From assembly GCA_004561445.1 (NCBI GenBank), contig SFVX01000001.1, forward strand, positions 124,001 to 188,000: DNA of 64,000 nt, given 5' to 3'. A program made the position numbers and the translations under genes. The notes below the pieces were generated by a model, which saw only the letters and a list, made by a program, of their open reading frames with translations, did not search any database and had not been told where the DNA came from. Shown here piece after piece: positions 16,798-26,006 of the stretch (the stretch's first letter is position 1; every line of letters starts with the position of its first letter). The DNA is from a bacterium. GTDB taxonomy: Bacteria > Patescibacteriota > Saccharimonadia > Saccharimonadales > Saccharimonadaceae.

Positions 16798-17522
16798 TAG
16801 ATTTAGATCCGAAATTAGTCGACCAAGAGACAGTCCGCAAGCAAAAGCGCAAACGATTGCTTAAAATGGCCATCTTGCCGTGTATCTTGATAGTATTACT
16901 TGCGCTAATGACGCTTCGACAAAGCTTCTATAATATGTTTTTTAACCTTGCAATCAAAAATAACGAGCCGGGCTTCGCTAATGCTTTAACGCAGATGCAG
17001 TTATTTGCAAACTACGCAGAACCTTACATTGCACATTACAACGAAGGCATAGTAAAACTAAAGAACGGAAATTATAGTGAAGCCGAGCAAAGTTTTAGAA
17101 CTAGCCTGGAAAACGACCCGCCAGAAGCTGTGCTTTGCGATATTTATAATAATCTCGCAGTTAGCATCGAGCTCAGCGCTGACGAGCTCGTAAAAACCAA
17201 TACTTACGAATCCGCAATCGAGCTCTATACGCAATCAGAATCAATTCTGTATTCGAGCGGCTGTGCAAGCAAGAATGACAATGAATCAAAACATGAGAAG
17301 TCTGAAGAAACTAGCAAGCGCGTCTCCGAGAAACGCTCAGGCGCAATCGCGAAGAAAAATGCATTTACAAATAATAGCGGCTCAGGAAGCAACGATGCGA
17401 ACCAGGCAATAGATGACGAAGCAATAAAAGATATAAAGAATAAACAATCGGAATATAATGGCGCAGCACCAGGTGTGCGCGGAAGCCTCGTAGAAGATAG
17501 CGAATCCGATACGCCTTGGTAA
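16794..17522 (+). CDS. BatC-like membrane-anchored TPR protein
   Basis: One membrane span (about residues 24-43) is followed by tetratricopeptide-like helices (AEPYIAHYNEGIVKLKNGNY, SEAEQSFRTSLENDPP, DIYNNLAVSIEL, ESAIELYTQSESIL). A charged, disordered Ser/Asn/Lys-rich tail ends the chain. TPR proteins close many Bat operons (BatC), so the role is probably scaffolding of the VWA complex. It is the last gene, and a terminator hairpin follows within bases. Confidence 0.78.
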   Translation: MIDLDPKLVDQETVRKQKRKRLLKMAILPCILIVLLALMTLRQSFYNMFFNLAIKNNEPGFANALTQMQLFANYAEPYIAHYNEGIVKLKNGNYSEAEQSFRTSLENDPPEAVLCDIYNNLAVSIELSADELVKTNTYESAIELYTQSESILYSSGCASKNDNESKHEKSEETSKRVSEKRSGAIAKKNAFTNNSGSGSNDANQAIDDEAIKDIKNKQSEYNGAAPGVRGSLVEDSESDTPW

Positions 17523-17551
17523 AAATCCCCCCGATACTGGGGGATTTTTAT
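17521..17551. terminator. Bidirectional terminator between the Bat operon and cysteine desulfurase
   Basis: ATCCCCC-CGATACT-GGGGGAT with A5 before and T5 after, between two convergent genes. Confidence 0.9.
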
Positions 17552-18699
17552 AGTTTACCGAGTCGCTTCATTTCGGCAAGCACAACTTCGCGAATTTGCT
17601 GAGCGGCGAGTTTGATATTCTCTTCATCATTTAGCTTGCCCATAGAGACGCGAAGAGAGCCCGCAATATGCTCATCATCAAGACCAATAGCGCGCAGTGT
17701 TGGCGATTTGATGCCTTTGCTAGCTGCACAAGCAGCGCCAGTCGAAAGATAGACGCCGCGATCTTCGAGCGCAAAAATGAGACGCTCCGCATCGAGGCCT
17801 GGCAAAGAAATCGGCAAGAAACTTGGCAACTGAACTTTGTCATTGCCCAAGAATTCAATATTTGGTAAGTCGGCAAGATCTTTGCGGAGTTGATTTTTGA
17901 GGTTTTGCAGGCGCTTGCGCTCGGAGCTAAGATGTTTCTCCGCTTCGGTAATTGCGGCAGCAAAAGCGATTACGGCAGGAACGTTTTCGGTGCCGGAACG
18001 AAGCCCCATTTCCTGACCACCACCGACAGTTTGCGGCTTGAGACGCACATTATGCCCAACATAAAGCGCACCGATGCCCTTTGGGCCGTAAACTTTAGCA
18101 GCATTTAGGGTCAACAAATCGACGCCAAGGCGATTAATTTTTACTTCGAGTTGGCCAATTCCCTGTGACGCGTCGCAATGGAAGTAGAGTGGCGTCGTCT
18201 CGCCATTCATTGCGCGGCGCTGACGCTCTTCAGCAATAATGCGCGCGATATCCGAGATGGGCTGGATTGTGCCAAGTTCGCTAGAAACCAGACAAATTGA
18301 AACAAATTGCGTGCGCGGCGATAGTCTGGCACGAAAATCATCAAGATCGACGCGCCCTACAGAATTTACTTTTACTTCATGAGCAAGCTCGGCACGCTTA
18401 GCATTTTCGCGAACGGCTGGATGTTCGACAGCGGAGGTAATCACTTCGGCATCGGGGCCAACGAGCGAGAAGGCGAGGTTAATCGACTCGGTAGCGCCCG
18501 AAGTCATGACGAGATCTACGCCTTTTGCACCAATCACGTGCGCGATGTCATCTTTGGCTTTTTCGTAAGCGTGGCGAACTTCGACGGCGGGCAAATAGGC
18601 GGCCGACGGGTTAAAAAATTGCTCCGAAAAATACAACTGCATAGCATTGAAAGCTTTTTGCGACAGCGGCGTTGCGGCGGCGTGATCAAGATAAATCAT
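17548..18699 (-). CDS. Cysteine desulfurase, NifS/IscS family
   Basis: A PLP enzyme that takes sulfur from cysteine for tRNA thiolation and Fe-S assembly. It begins with the classical MIYLDHAAATPL. The PLP-stacking His is in VEHPAV and the cofactor Asp/Gln are in HCDASQG. The PLP Lys lies in NAAKVYGPKG, where the residue before Lys is Ala and not the usual His. The active Cys is in GAACAASKG near residue 330. Length is normal. The start lies 6 bases after a CATAAT -10 (18706-18711), so it is probably leaderless. MnmA at 10626-11654 is the likely client. Confidence 0.93.
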   Translation of the reverse strand: MIYLDHAAATPLSQKAFNAMQLYFSEQFFNPSAAYLPAVEVRHAYEKAKDDIAHVIGAKGVDLVMTSGATESINLAFSLVGPDAEVITSAVEHPAVRENAKRAELAHEVKVNSVGRVDLDDFRARLSPRTQFVSICLVSSELGTIQPISDIARIIAEERQRRAMNGETTPLYFHCDASQGIGQLEVKINRLGVDLLTLNAAKVYGPKGIGALYVGHNVRLKPQTVGGGQEMGLRSGTENVPAVIAFAAAITEAEKHLSSERKRLQNLKNQLRKDLADLPNIEFLGNDKVQLPSFLPISLPGLDAERLIFALEDRGVYLSTGAACAASKGIKSPTLRAIGLDDEHIAGSLRVSMGKLNDEENIKLAAQQIREVVLAEMKRLGKL

Positions 18700-18737
18700 A
18701 GCTATATTATGCTATAAAATTTGGCGTTTTGCAAATG

Positions 18738-19952
18738 CTAGCGATCGGCTTCGAGAGCTTTCTTGGAGATCGAAATAGAGACAAGTGGCAAAATTAAGAA
18801 GGCCGTAATAAAAGCAAGGATAAGTTCCTGGCGAAAATCAGCAAAACAAACTACAAGCAACAATATGCCGAGCGAAATTACGCGACCGATAGATAGAGCC
18901 ATTTCACCAAACGCCTCGATTGCCACTCTATCATCGTCGTTCTTGACGTGACGACTAAGAATGTCCTGAATGCGAATAACGCCGACAGTCGAATCGAGAA
19001 GGCTAGCAACAATAGCGGTTGTAAAGACATAATAAGCGAAACTTATAATCGGATCACTCGGGGAGCAAAAAGTAATTAGTGGCATCAAAATCACAGCCGG
19101 TGTAAAGCTGACTAGCACTAGCTTTTGCTTGCGCGGGCTTTTGGCAAGCTTACGATAAATTAATAATACGATAATCGCAACGATAGATGCGAGTGAGGTA
19201 ATGAGGCCACGCTGAGTGTTGTCGACGGTTGCGCGGTTGAGGGAGATGGTCGCAACAACAATATAGGCCGCGCTCGCCGTGACAAGACCGCGCAAAAGTT
19301 GGAGCCAGAGGAGGCGCTGGAGCGATTCGTGCGCAAAGAGTTGTTTAAGCGAGCTTTTAATGTCGTGTTTTTTGACGGTTTGGCGACGCGGATGAAAGAA
19401 AAGCGACAAAATTAGCTGGGCAATCGAAATTATAAGGATAAATATAGCCGCATTTTGATAACCACTAGCATCAATCGTAAAACCAAGAATGATAGGCATG
19501 ATAATTTTGGCAATTTCTAGCAAAATCTGCCCGGTACTCTTAAAGCTGACGCGATTTTCGTCACTAACTTCCTGAGTGTCAAAAATAATCTTCGGGCGCC
19601 AATAAAGCGTAGATTCGAGCGCCGAGAAAATCGCCGTAACATAAATAAAACCCTGCCAGGAGTTGAAAAGGATAATCGTCAAAATTTCGAGAATGGAGAA
19701 AACCATGCTACTACGCCAAGCGACAAGCGGATGCTTCTTGAAAAACGGGATCAATAAGACCGAGAGTACGCCCATGATAGCGTAGCGGACAATACAATAG
19801 ACGACGAAATCTTGAGGCGAGTCGCTGAGTGAGGCTTTCATCATAAAAGCCATCAAAAACACGCTCATAAATGAGCTTTTGCTCTGCAATAAGACATCAA
19901 CAGCAATCAAGATACGCTCACTGCGGCGCATGTTCTTGAGACTACTTCGCAT
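18738..19952 (-). CDS. MFS-type transporter, substrate unknown
   Basis: A 404-residue polytopic protein with about 11-12 membrane segments in two halves joined by a basic loop (FFHPRRQTVKKHDIKSSL). This is the plan of the major facilitator superfamily. No substrate-specific motif is recognised. The ATG lies 6 bases after TAAAAT (19959-19964), fitting the leaderless pattern; M8 is a weaker alternative. It ends 39 bases before the desulfurase start and has its own promoter signals. Confidence 0.78.
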   Translation of the reverse strand: MRSSLKNMRRSERILIAVDVLLQSKSSFMSVFLMAFMMKASLSDSPQDFVVYCIVRYAIMGVLSVLLIPFFKKHPLVAWRSSMVFSILEILTIILFNSWQGFIYVTAIFSALESTLYWRPKIIFDTQEVSDENRVSFKSTGQILLEIAKIIMPIILGFTIDASGYQNAAIFILIISIAQLILSLFFHPRRQTVKKHDIKSSLKQLFAHESLQRLLWLQLLRGLVTASAAYIVVATISLNRATVDNTQRGLITSLASIVAIIVLLIYRKLAKSPRKQKLVLVSFTPAVILMPLITFCSPSDPIISFAYYVFTTAIVASLLDSTVGVIRIQDILSRHVKNDDDRVAIEAFGEMALSIGRVISLGILLLVVCFADFRQELILAFITAFLILPLVSISISKKALEADR

Positions 19953-19985
19953 ATGCTTATTTTAGCATAAGCAAAATGTAGTCGG

Positions 19986-20336
19986 CTATTTATAAAGATT
20001 GGCTTTTAGAAGCTCGAGATAGGCTTTGGTAGCAGCGCGAAAGTGAGTTAATTCTTCGCCAGAGATTTTATGGAATTCGCCGTCATTTACTTTCTTAAAG
20101 ACGCCGTTTTCGCGCACTTCATAACGCATCGTGGTGCCGTTTTCGTACCATATCCAAACATTGCGTTTGAGACAGAAGAATTCACGGTGATAGCCTTCCA
20201 TAACGTGGCCAAAAACCGTACGTCCAAGCGCAGATTCGGCATTAATAAGTTGGCGTTCAGCCTCTTTGCGGCGGTCTCTTGCTATATCTTGGCGAACGTT
20301 ACTTAGACTAAACGTAGAATGGCGGCGTCGCGGCAT
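19986..20336 (-). CDS. Small protein of unknown function
   Basis: A 116-residue basic protein with a mixed alpha/beta pattern (FFCLKRNVWIWYENGTTMRYEV looks like a beta-hairpin pair) and a helical C-terminus. There is no signal or membrane span. A GGAGG sits 8 bases before the ATG. It overlaps the end of the upstream 74-residue gene by 34 bases. I do not recognise the family. Confidence 0.6.
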   Translation of the reverse strand: MPRRRHSTFSLSNVRQDIARDRRKEAERQLINAESALGRTVFGHVMEGYHREFFCLKRNVWIWYENGTTMRYEVRENGVFKKVNDGEFHKISGEELTHFRAATKAYLELLKANLYK

Positions 20337-20527
20337 TTCATAACCTCCTCAGAAATCGCACTAAGTTCATCATAAATTAGGCGCGTTTCATCGTTGGCGC
20401 CGGACTTGACATAGCGAATAGTGCCCGGCTCGACGGTCGAGATGGCTTTTACGATCTGTTTGTCGGTATATTCTACGGAATCTTTATCTACCGGAAGATG
20501 AAAGAATGTATTCTGATCTTCGTCCAT
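20303..20527 (-). CDS. Small acidic protein of unknown function
   Basis: A 74-residue protein starting MDEDQNTFFHLPVDK. A longer reading from 20650 would run through the 3' end of tatD, so the ATG at 20527 with an AAAGGAC upstream is preferred. It lies between tatD and the 116-residue gene and overlaps the latter. Its size and charge suggest a regulator or adaptor, but nothing specific can be said. Confidence 0.5.
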   Translation of the reverse strand: MDEDQNTFFHLPVDKDSVEYTDKQIVKAISTVEPGTIRYVKSGANDETRLIYDELSAISEEVMKCRDAAILRLV

Positions 20528-20565
20528 GTTTCTGTCCTTTCTTCCAAAATCTGGCATAACTTTAG

Positions 20566-21339
20566 CTAGATTTTGAATAATTTCTCGGCGTTTTGCGTGG
20601 TGATTTTGGCCACTTCGTCGAGAGTAACTTGATAACTTTGTGCGACCCATTCAGCTATATTATAAATATAGCCTGGTCTATTAATTGTACCACGAAATGG
20701 CTTTGGTGTCAAGTAGGGAGCATCGGTTTCGAGAATAATGCGATCTAGCGGAGCGTGCGGAAGCTTCGCAAAGGTCGAAAGTCCGTTTACACCGATATAG
20801 AGGCCGCGATTCAGTCCCTGCTCTAATCTAACCTCATTATCCGAGAAGGAATGTAGAACAGAGGTAGGGAGATGAAAGTTGTCAAAAATTGGCCAAAAAT
20901 CATCAAAAGCGTCACGAACATGAAAACTAACTGGCAAATTGTGATTTTGAGCTATTTGAAGCATACTCTCAAGCAAAGCAATCTGAATCTCGCGATTATA
21001 TGGCGCATAGTGATAATCGAGACCGATTTCGCCAATAGCGACAAGCTTTGAGTCGTCAAAAAGCTGAGAGTTTGCCAACTCAAACTGTTCTACGACACGA
21101 TGAACTTCTGTTGGCGTAGCGTGACCCTGGTCTGGATATTCGTGCGGATGATAGCCCAAGGTAAAGAAGACCTCAGAATGCTTAGCACAAAAATCTTGCG
21201 CTAGAAGCGAGTTCTCTAGCGTCGTGCCGATAGTTATCATCTTGTCGACATGGTTCGCGTGGGCGTGCGCCAAAGTTTCTTCTGGCAAAATGCCATAATC
21301 TAAATCATGAATATGGCAGTGAGTATCGATAAGCATCAT
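20566..21339 (-). CDS. tatD: TatD-family metal-dependent deoxyribonuclease
   Basis: A TIM-barrel metal hydrolase that acts as a 3'-5' DNase. All metal ligands are in place: DTHCHIHD, GEIGLDYHY, HVRD, LHSFS and ETDAPYLTP. Length (257) is standard. The gene starts MMLID; either Met could serve. It starts one base after the stop of the DUF4868 gene, so the two are co-transcribed. Confidence 0.93.
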   Translation of the reverse strand: MMLIDTHCHIHDLDYGILPEETLAHAHANHVDKMITIGTTLENSLLAQDFCAKHSEVFFTLGYHPHEYPDQGHATPTEVHRVVEQFELANSQLFDDSKLVAIGEIGLDYHYAPYNREIQIALLESMLQIAQNHNLPVSFHVRDAFDDFWPIFDNFHLPTSVLHSFSDNEVRLEQGLNRGLYIGVNGLSTFAKLPHAPLDRIILETDAPYLTPKPFRGTINRPGYIYNIAEWVAQSYQVTLDEVAKITTQNAEKLFKI

Positions 21340-21340
21340 A

Positions 21341-22351
21341 TCAACCGCGCGGCGGTTCGCCTTCTGGCTCGTCTAGAAGTTTTTTACTCTTAATTTCATA
21401 GCGTTTGCCATTAACTGGAGAGACAAAGTAGTCTTCATTGAGGAGGTTTACAAACATGCCAAGATCTTTATCATCCATAATGATAATACGATCTTGCTCA
21501 TCAGTCATGAGCTCAAGCATCATTTCGTCGGCATATTGCAAGAGCTGGTCTTGTTTCATTTCACCGATTTCGACGCTTTGGAGCTTTTTAACGAGAGGTT
21601 TTTTGTCTTCAAGAAGCGCATTTAGAGTAAGGCCTTCCGGAAGGCTAAGATTGTAGGCGTCTTGGATTTCTTTGGCTTTTTGTTCTGAGAGAACTTGTTG
21701 TTTGTAGTCGTATTGGAACAGCTTCTCGAATTTGCCCTGGTTGAAGATAACGATCGTGTCGTCGATAATAGCCGTCTCGTTGCCCTCCGGGACTTTGATG
21801 GCAATATCGGCAGTAAGGGGCTCAAAACTCTCGCCGTTTAGTTCCCAGCTAAGCTTGCCCTTGAGAGCAGAGCTCGCCGCGAGACCTTTGGCGATATAAA
21901 AAGTCTTCTGACCTTCGTCGCCAGGATAAGTAAAGCGCGCAACAATCCCCTTGATGCGTTTAAACTCATACTCGTTGTCGGTAAAATAAGCAATGTCTTT
22001 GTACTCGTTCTCAATGAGATGGATAAGCGTTTCAGCACGACCAACGCGCTCAAGTGGAATTTTGTAAATTACTTTGTCCTCGCCATCACTAAGCTCATAA
22101 TCGCGACATTCAAGACCTTTGTCGGCCTCTTTATTAATAAACTCGATTGCTTCAAGCATGAACATGGCGCGAATCGCGCGGACTAACTCTTCAGAATAGC
22201 GCACTTTATATGGTGTGTAATTTTTGTTGAAGAGAAAAAGCTCTACGGATACATTATTTTTGATTTCTTCGACGGCATTTGCCCACTGAAATACGTCAAA
22301 ATCCGAGTGGCCAGCTGGAGCTTCGGATGTGGTTGGTACTGATTCTTCCAT
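21341..22351 (-). CDS. DUF4868 (KwaB-like) protein without a KwaA partner
   Basis: A soluble 336-residue protein whose second half has the character of DUF4868, the domain of the Kiwa defence protein KwaB. Visible are a two-strand core (TAIIDDTIVIFNQGKFEKLF), a helical middle and the closing MFVNLLNEDYFVSPVNGKRYEI. Kiwa also needs KwaA, a four-span membrane protein, and none is next to this gene: ctpA lies upstream and tatD follows after one base. It has a clear AGGAGG Shine-Dalgarno. It may be an orphan domain with a housekeeping role, or act with the TatD nuclease. The family call is from memory of the domain pattern and is moderately sure. Confidence 0.5.
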   Translation of the reverse strand: MEESVPTTSEAPAGHSDFDVFQWANAVEEIKNNVSVELFLFNKNYTPYKVRYSEELVRAIRAMFMLEAIEFINKEADKGLECRDYELSDGEDKVIYKIPLERVGRAETLIHLIENEYKDIAYFTDNEYEFKRIKGIVARFTYPGDEGQKTFYIAKGLAASSALKGKLSWELNGESFEPLTADIAIKVPEGNETAIIDDTIVIFNQGKFEKLFQYDYKQQVLSEQKAKEIQDAYNLSLPEGLTLNALLEDKKPLVKKLQSVEIGEMKQDQLLQYADEMMLELMTDEQDRIIIMDDKDLGMFVNLLNEDYFVSPVNGKRYEIKSKKLLDEPEGEPPRG

Positions 22352-22380
22352 TTGCCTCCTTAATTCACTTATGAGTATAC

Positions 22381-23616
22381 TTATTCTTTGAGTGCAGCGT
22401 CAAGCTGTGGATCGATGTCTTTATTGATTTGATCGTAACTACGTTCGACAACTTTATCAGGACTAATACCGTCGTTACTAATGTTTGAACCGTCCGGCGT
22501 ATACCAGTTAGCAATCGTGACGCGAAGCACGTCACCTGAAGTTAGAGTCTCAAGAGACTGCATACAGCCTTTGCCGTAAGTCTTTTCGCCGAGCACGGTT
22601 GCGAGATTATTATCTTTTAGGGCGCCAGTAAGAATCTCGGCCGCCGATGCAGTAGAACCATTAGTCAAGATGATAGTTTTCATACCTTTTAGGATAGCTT
22701 TACCAGTTTTGGCAGTATAGGTGCGATTATAGGCGGAATTATTGCTAGATTTCGCCGTTGTAACCGTCATACCATCGAGCCAAAGCGAAGCAGTATAGAC
22801 TGCGGCGTCGACATAGCCGCCGCCATTGCCACGCAAGTCAAGAACAAGCTTATCGCAACCTTTATCTTTAATTTCCCTAGCGAGATTTTCGGCGAGTTCG
22901 CCAGTTTTTTCATCAAAACGCGAAATAGTCATGATAGCAGTCTTGTCACGATATTCGACATAGACGCTCTCGTTATTAATGGTTTCACGAACGAGCGTAA
23001 ACTCCTTCTCCTCATTGTTGCGAACGACCGTGAGTTTTACCTCAGAGCCAGCCGCACCGCGAAGCTTCTTAGCTACACCTTCAGTATCGAGAGAAGTAAC
23101 ATCTTCGCCGTCGACTTTATAGATAATATCTCCAGCCAGGACACCAGCTTTGCGAGCTGGATTATCTTTGGTCGTGCGTAGAACTTTGACGGAGTTTTCG
23201 CGCAGACCAATTTCGACACCAATACCGGCGCCAACGTCACCGTTAAGATCAGAGGTAAAGTCACGATATTCACTTGCGGTCATATAGTAGGTGTACGGGT
23301 CATTAACTGCATTCACAAGACCACGCTTAGCCTCTTCGATAACTTTTGATTTATCAACTTTGCCGTCATAGTTATCGACGAGAGTTTCATAAACTTCATT
23401 CAGTGAGCTAAAATCAATGCTACTATCCGCCTTACCAGTGAGGGCGCGATTTGCTTGGTTGGATAGAGATTCAAAGTTTATGCCGATTATGAGGCCAATT
23501 GCAAGCGTAACGGCGCAAGAGACGATGGTCGTGCTTAGATTTACTTTGCGCTCTTCTCCGCGAGCTGGGCTCGAATAGTAGAGATCACGCGTGGATCCTT
23601 TGTCTTGTGTAGTCAT
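22381..23616 (-). CDS. ctpA: C-terminal processing protease, S41 family
   Basis: A membrane-anchored periplasmic-side protease with a PDZ domain. One span (about residues 28-48) is followed by a PDZ domain (GAGIGVEIGL...AGDIIYKVDG) and the S41 core. The nucleophile Ser is in NGSTASAAEI and the general-base Lys in GEKTYGKG. ATGs further upstream (to 23667) exist, but ATG 23616 is 7 bases after TAAAAT (23624-23629) and gives a normal N-terminus. It follows the terminator of the PcsB-like gene and so is its own unit, though it may process envelope proteins of the same division module. Confidence 0.92.
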   Translation of the reverse strand: MTTQDKGSTRDLYYSSPARGEERKVNLSTTIVSCAVTLAIGLIIGINFESLSNQANRALTGKADSSIDFSSLNEVYETLVDNYDGKVDKSKVIEEAKRGLVNAVNDPYTYYMTASEYRDFTSDLNGDVGAGIGVEIGLRENSVKVLRTTKDNPARKAGVLAGDIIYKVDGEDVTSLDTEGVAKKLRGAAGSEVKLTVVRNNEEKEFTLVRETINNESVYVEYRDKTAIMTISRFDEKTGELAENLAREIKDKGCDKLVLDLRGNGGGYVDAAVYTASLWLDGMTVTTAKSSNNSAYNRTYTAKTGKAILKGMKTIILTNGSTASAAEILTGALKDNNLATVLGEKTYGKGCMQSLETLTSGDVLRVTIANWYTPDGSNISNDGISPDKVVERSYDQINKDIDPQLDAALKE

Positions 23617-23665
23617 AGTATTTATTTTAACACGCATAGGCGCCATATTACAGATAAGCATAAGC

Positions 23666-23695
23666 AAAAAACGAGCCGCATGGAGCGCGACTCGT
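23666..23695 (-). terminator. Terminator of the ftsE-ftsX-pcsB-like operon
   Basis: On the minus strand ACGAGTCGC and GCGGCTCGT form a stem followed by T6, directly after the CHAP hydrolase gene. Confidence 0.85.
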
Positions 23696-23712
23696 TTATT
23701 TTCAGCTTGATT

Positions 23713-24882
23713 TCATCTGTTCCACTCACCGAAATAGATATAAGTATAAGCACCGGCGTTGACTTCCATCTCGGAGTATTGGCCAGGAACGCCATTAATG
23801 CGGTAATTATACTGTGAGATGCCAACGCGACTACCGCGAACATATTCTACCCAGACGGCGTGTCCCCATGGACCGCTAAGTGAAATGCCAACAGAGCCAG
23901 GCTTTGGCGTAGATCCGTATGGAATGCCGAGGCGCCTAGCATTATTGACCCACTGATTCGCATTGCCCATACCGCCCCAATAAGGCATATTACCATAAGC
24001 ATGATAGACGCGCCAGGCTGCATAGCTAACGCACTCGCAGATGTACATACCCCAGCGATCAGCGTATTGACGGCCGTTAATCTTAGCAGCTGGACACTGT
24101 TCGGAATATGGATAGCCGCCTTTGTTTGGGTTGCCCGGTCTAATGCCACTAGCGCCGAAAAGTTCAGAATATTGAGCGTTTAGGCGATCCTGTTCAGCCT
24201 GCAAAGCGTCGCGCTGAGATTTAGTAGCAGCACGCATTTCCTGATATTTCGCTTCACTACTACGAGTTTCAGCAAGAAGAACGGCTTGCTGCTGTTTCTT
24301 GGACTCGAGAGCGGCTTTTTGCGTATCGAGGTCAGCCAAGATTTGCTCGGCTTCGGCCTTTTTGACAATAGCTTGTTGTTTAAGTCGTTCATTCTCCTCA
24401 ATAATAGAGACGACGGTATCCGCCATGCCGTTTAAGCGCATTTCATTATCGAGATAGCTAGCGAAACTTTCGGACGAAGCAATACGTTCAATAGTCGAAA
24501 CGCCACTATTGTAGTAGTACTGCGCAATAATAACGCTAATGATATCAGAATTCTGATCGATGCGATTTTGGATATTTTCGATTTCAAGCACGATAGCATC
24601 ATGCTCGGCCTCTTTGAGGTCGATTTGAGCTTGAATGCTGGCTTGCTCAGCCTGGAGCAAAGCAATTTGACTCTCTAAGGTGCTGGCTTGAGTTGAGAGA
24701 GCGTTAGCTTGAGCTTCAATGTCTTTGAGCTGGGCGTTGAGAGAGCTTAGCTTTTGCGAGACTTCGTTATTTTGCTTGAGCCATTCCTCTTTGGTGAGAG
24801 CAGCGGCTGGCGCCTGAATATTTGACGCCAAAAAGACGATGAAAGCGATTCCTAGATATGCAAGTCGTCGTTCCAGTTTCAT
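23713..24882 (-). CDS. Secreted PcsB-like peptidoglycan hydrolase (coiled coil plus CHAP)
   Basis: A signal peptide (about residues 1-28, ending APAAA) is followed by a long coiled coil (about 30-245). A CHAP amidase/endopeptidase domain closes the chain, with its catalytic Cys in CECVSYAAWR and His in WGHAVWVEY. The layout is that of PcsB in streptococci, whose coiled coil binds FtsX and is opened by the FtsEX ATPase to cut the septal wall. Here the gene follows ftsE and ftsX in the same operon, which supports that role. The exact bond cut is unknown. Confidence 0.88.
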   Translation of the reverse strand: MKLERRLAYLGIAFIVFLASNIQAPAAALTKEEWLKQNNEVSQKLSSLNAQLKDIEAQANALSTQASTLESQIALLQAEQASIQAQIDLKEAEHDAIVLEIENIQNRIDQNSDIISVIIAQYYYNSGVSTIERIASSESFASYLDNEMRLNGMADTVVSIIEENERLKQQAIVKKAEAEQILADLDTQKAALESKKQQQAVLLAETRSSEAKYQEMRAATKSQRDALQAEQDRLNAQYSELFGASGIRPGNPNKGGYPYSEQCPAAKINGRQYADRWGMYICECVSYAAWRVYHAYGNMPYWGGMGNANQWVNNARRLGIPYGSTPKPGSVGISLSGPWGHAVWVEYVRGSRVGISQYNYRINGVPGQYSEMEVNAGAYTYIYFGEWNR

Positions 24883-24931
24883 AATCCTTATTTATTGTGC
24901 AGTTTGATTTTTACTGCAAATCCTTTCTTTT

Positions 24932-26005
24932 TTATTTTGCTTTGAGATATTTACGAGCAGCAAGCGCAGCAGAAATAATACCGATGAGAATGCCGAGTAC
25001 TAATAAGCAAGCGAAAGCAATATACCAGTAGTTTAACATAATCTCGAAAGTAGGTTTTATAAAGCTAGTGAAATCAGAGACGTAGGTAAATGCGTAAGTG
25101 GCACCATAAATTGCGAGCGTAGCGATAATGGCCGCTACGATACCATAAAGGCTAGCCTCAACAAGGAAAGGTCCAATAATAAAGCTAGTGCCAGCGCCAA
25201 CTAAACGCATCATGTAGATTTCTTCTTTACGATTAAAAATAGCCATGCGGATAGTATTAAAGACAACTAAAATTGCAATTACCGCAAAAACACCGGCCGC
25301 CGCAAAGCCAGCATAGCGAACATTGCGGGTGGCATTAGAAATACTCTCGATAGTCTGACGATCCTTTGAGTCGTAAGTAGGCTTCTGGGTTTCATCGAGC
25401 ATGTTTGTCATAGAATCGTCATTATCGACGAAGTTCTTTAATTCCTCAGTGTCACCAAGTTCGGCCATGGTAATATTAAGCGTCCATGGCAAGATGACTG
25501 GCGCGTCTTCGAGGTTTTTAATGAGGCTTGGATCGGCGACACCTGAGTCTTTGATGATGTCTTGAATAGTTTCGTTAGTAGCTTCATCTGGGCTGACGAC
25601 AGAAATCTTCGAGACGCTTTCGAGATTCTTGATCTTCTCGGCAATAGCCTCTACTTCATCGCGCGAAGCGGACTGTTTAATATAGACAGAAACGTCGACT
25701 TTGGATTCAAAATCGTGAACAAGAGTATCCATCGCCTGAGTTGCAACTACTGTAAAACCGAGAATAATCAAAGTAATAGTCATAATCGCAATTGCGGCAA
25801 TAGAGAGCCAGGTGTTGCGCACAAAACTCTTGGCGCCGTATTTCATGACGCGATTGGCGCTGCGGATGCGATGGCGCTTTTGCTTAGTGATGCGATTTAG
25901 ACGATCACGAGAAACTTGAGCAGTTTTCTTCTGTTCGGCTTTTTTAGCTTTAGCGGCAGCTTTGACTTCTTTTTTGATGTTTTTTGCTTCTTTTTTGTCT
26001 GACAT
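24932..26005 (-). CDS. ftsX: Cell-division protein FtsX
   Basis: The permease-like partner of FtsE. It has a basic N-terminal tail of about 60 residues, four membrane spans (about 68-90, 229-250, 280-303 and 322-345) and a large outer loop between spans 1 and 2 (VDVSVYIKQSASRDEVEAI is typical FtsX). The outer loop is where PcsB-type hydrolases dock. It starts one base after the ftsE stop. The Lys-rich N-terminal extension is longer than usual. Confidence 0.94.
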   Translation of the reverse strand: MSDKKEAKNIKKEVKAAAKAKKAEQKKTAQVSRDRLNRITKQKRHRIRSANRVMKYGAKSFVRNTWLSIAAIAIMTITLIILGFTVVATQAMDTLVHDFESKVDVSVYIKQSASRDEVEAIAEKIKNLESVSKISVVSPDEATNETIQDIIKDSGVADPSLIKNLEDAPVILPWTLNITMAELGDTEELKNFVDNDDSMTNMLDETQKPTYDSKDRQTIESISNATRNVRYAGFAAAGVFAVIAILVVFNTIRMAIFNRKEEIYMMRLVGAGTSFIIGPFLVEASLYGIVAAIIATLAIYGATYAFTYVSDFTSFIKPTFEIMLNYWYIAFACLLVLGILIGIISAALAARKYLKAK

Positions 26006-26006
26006 T

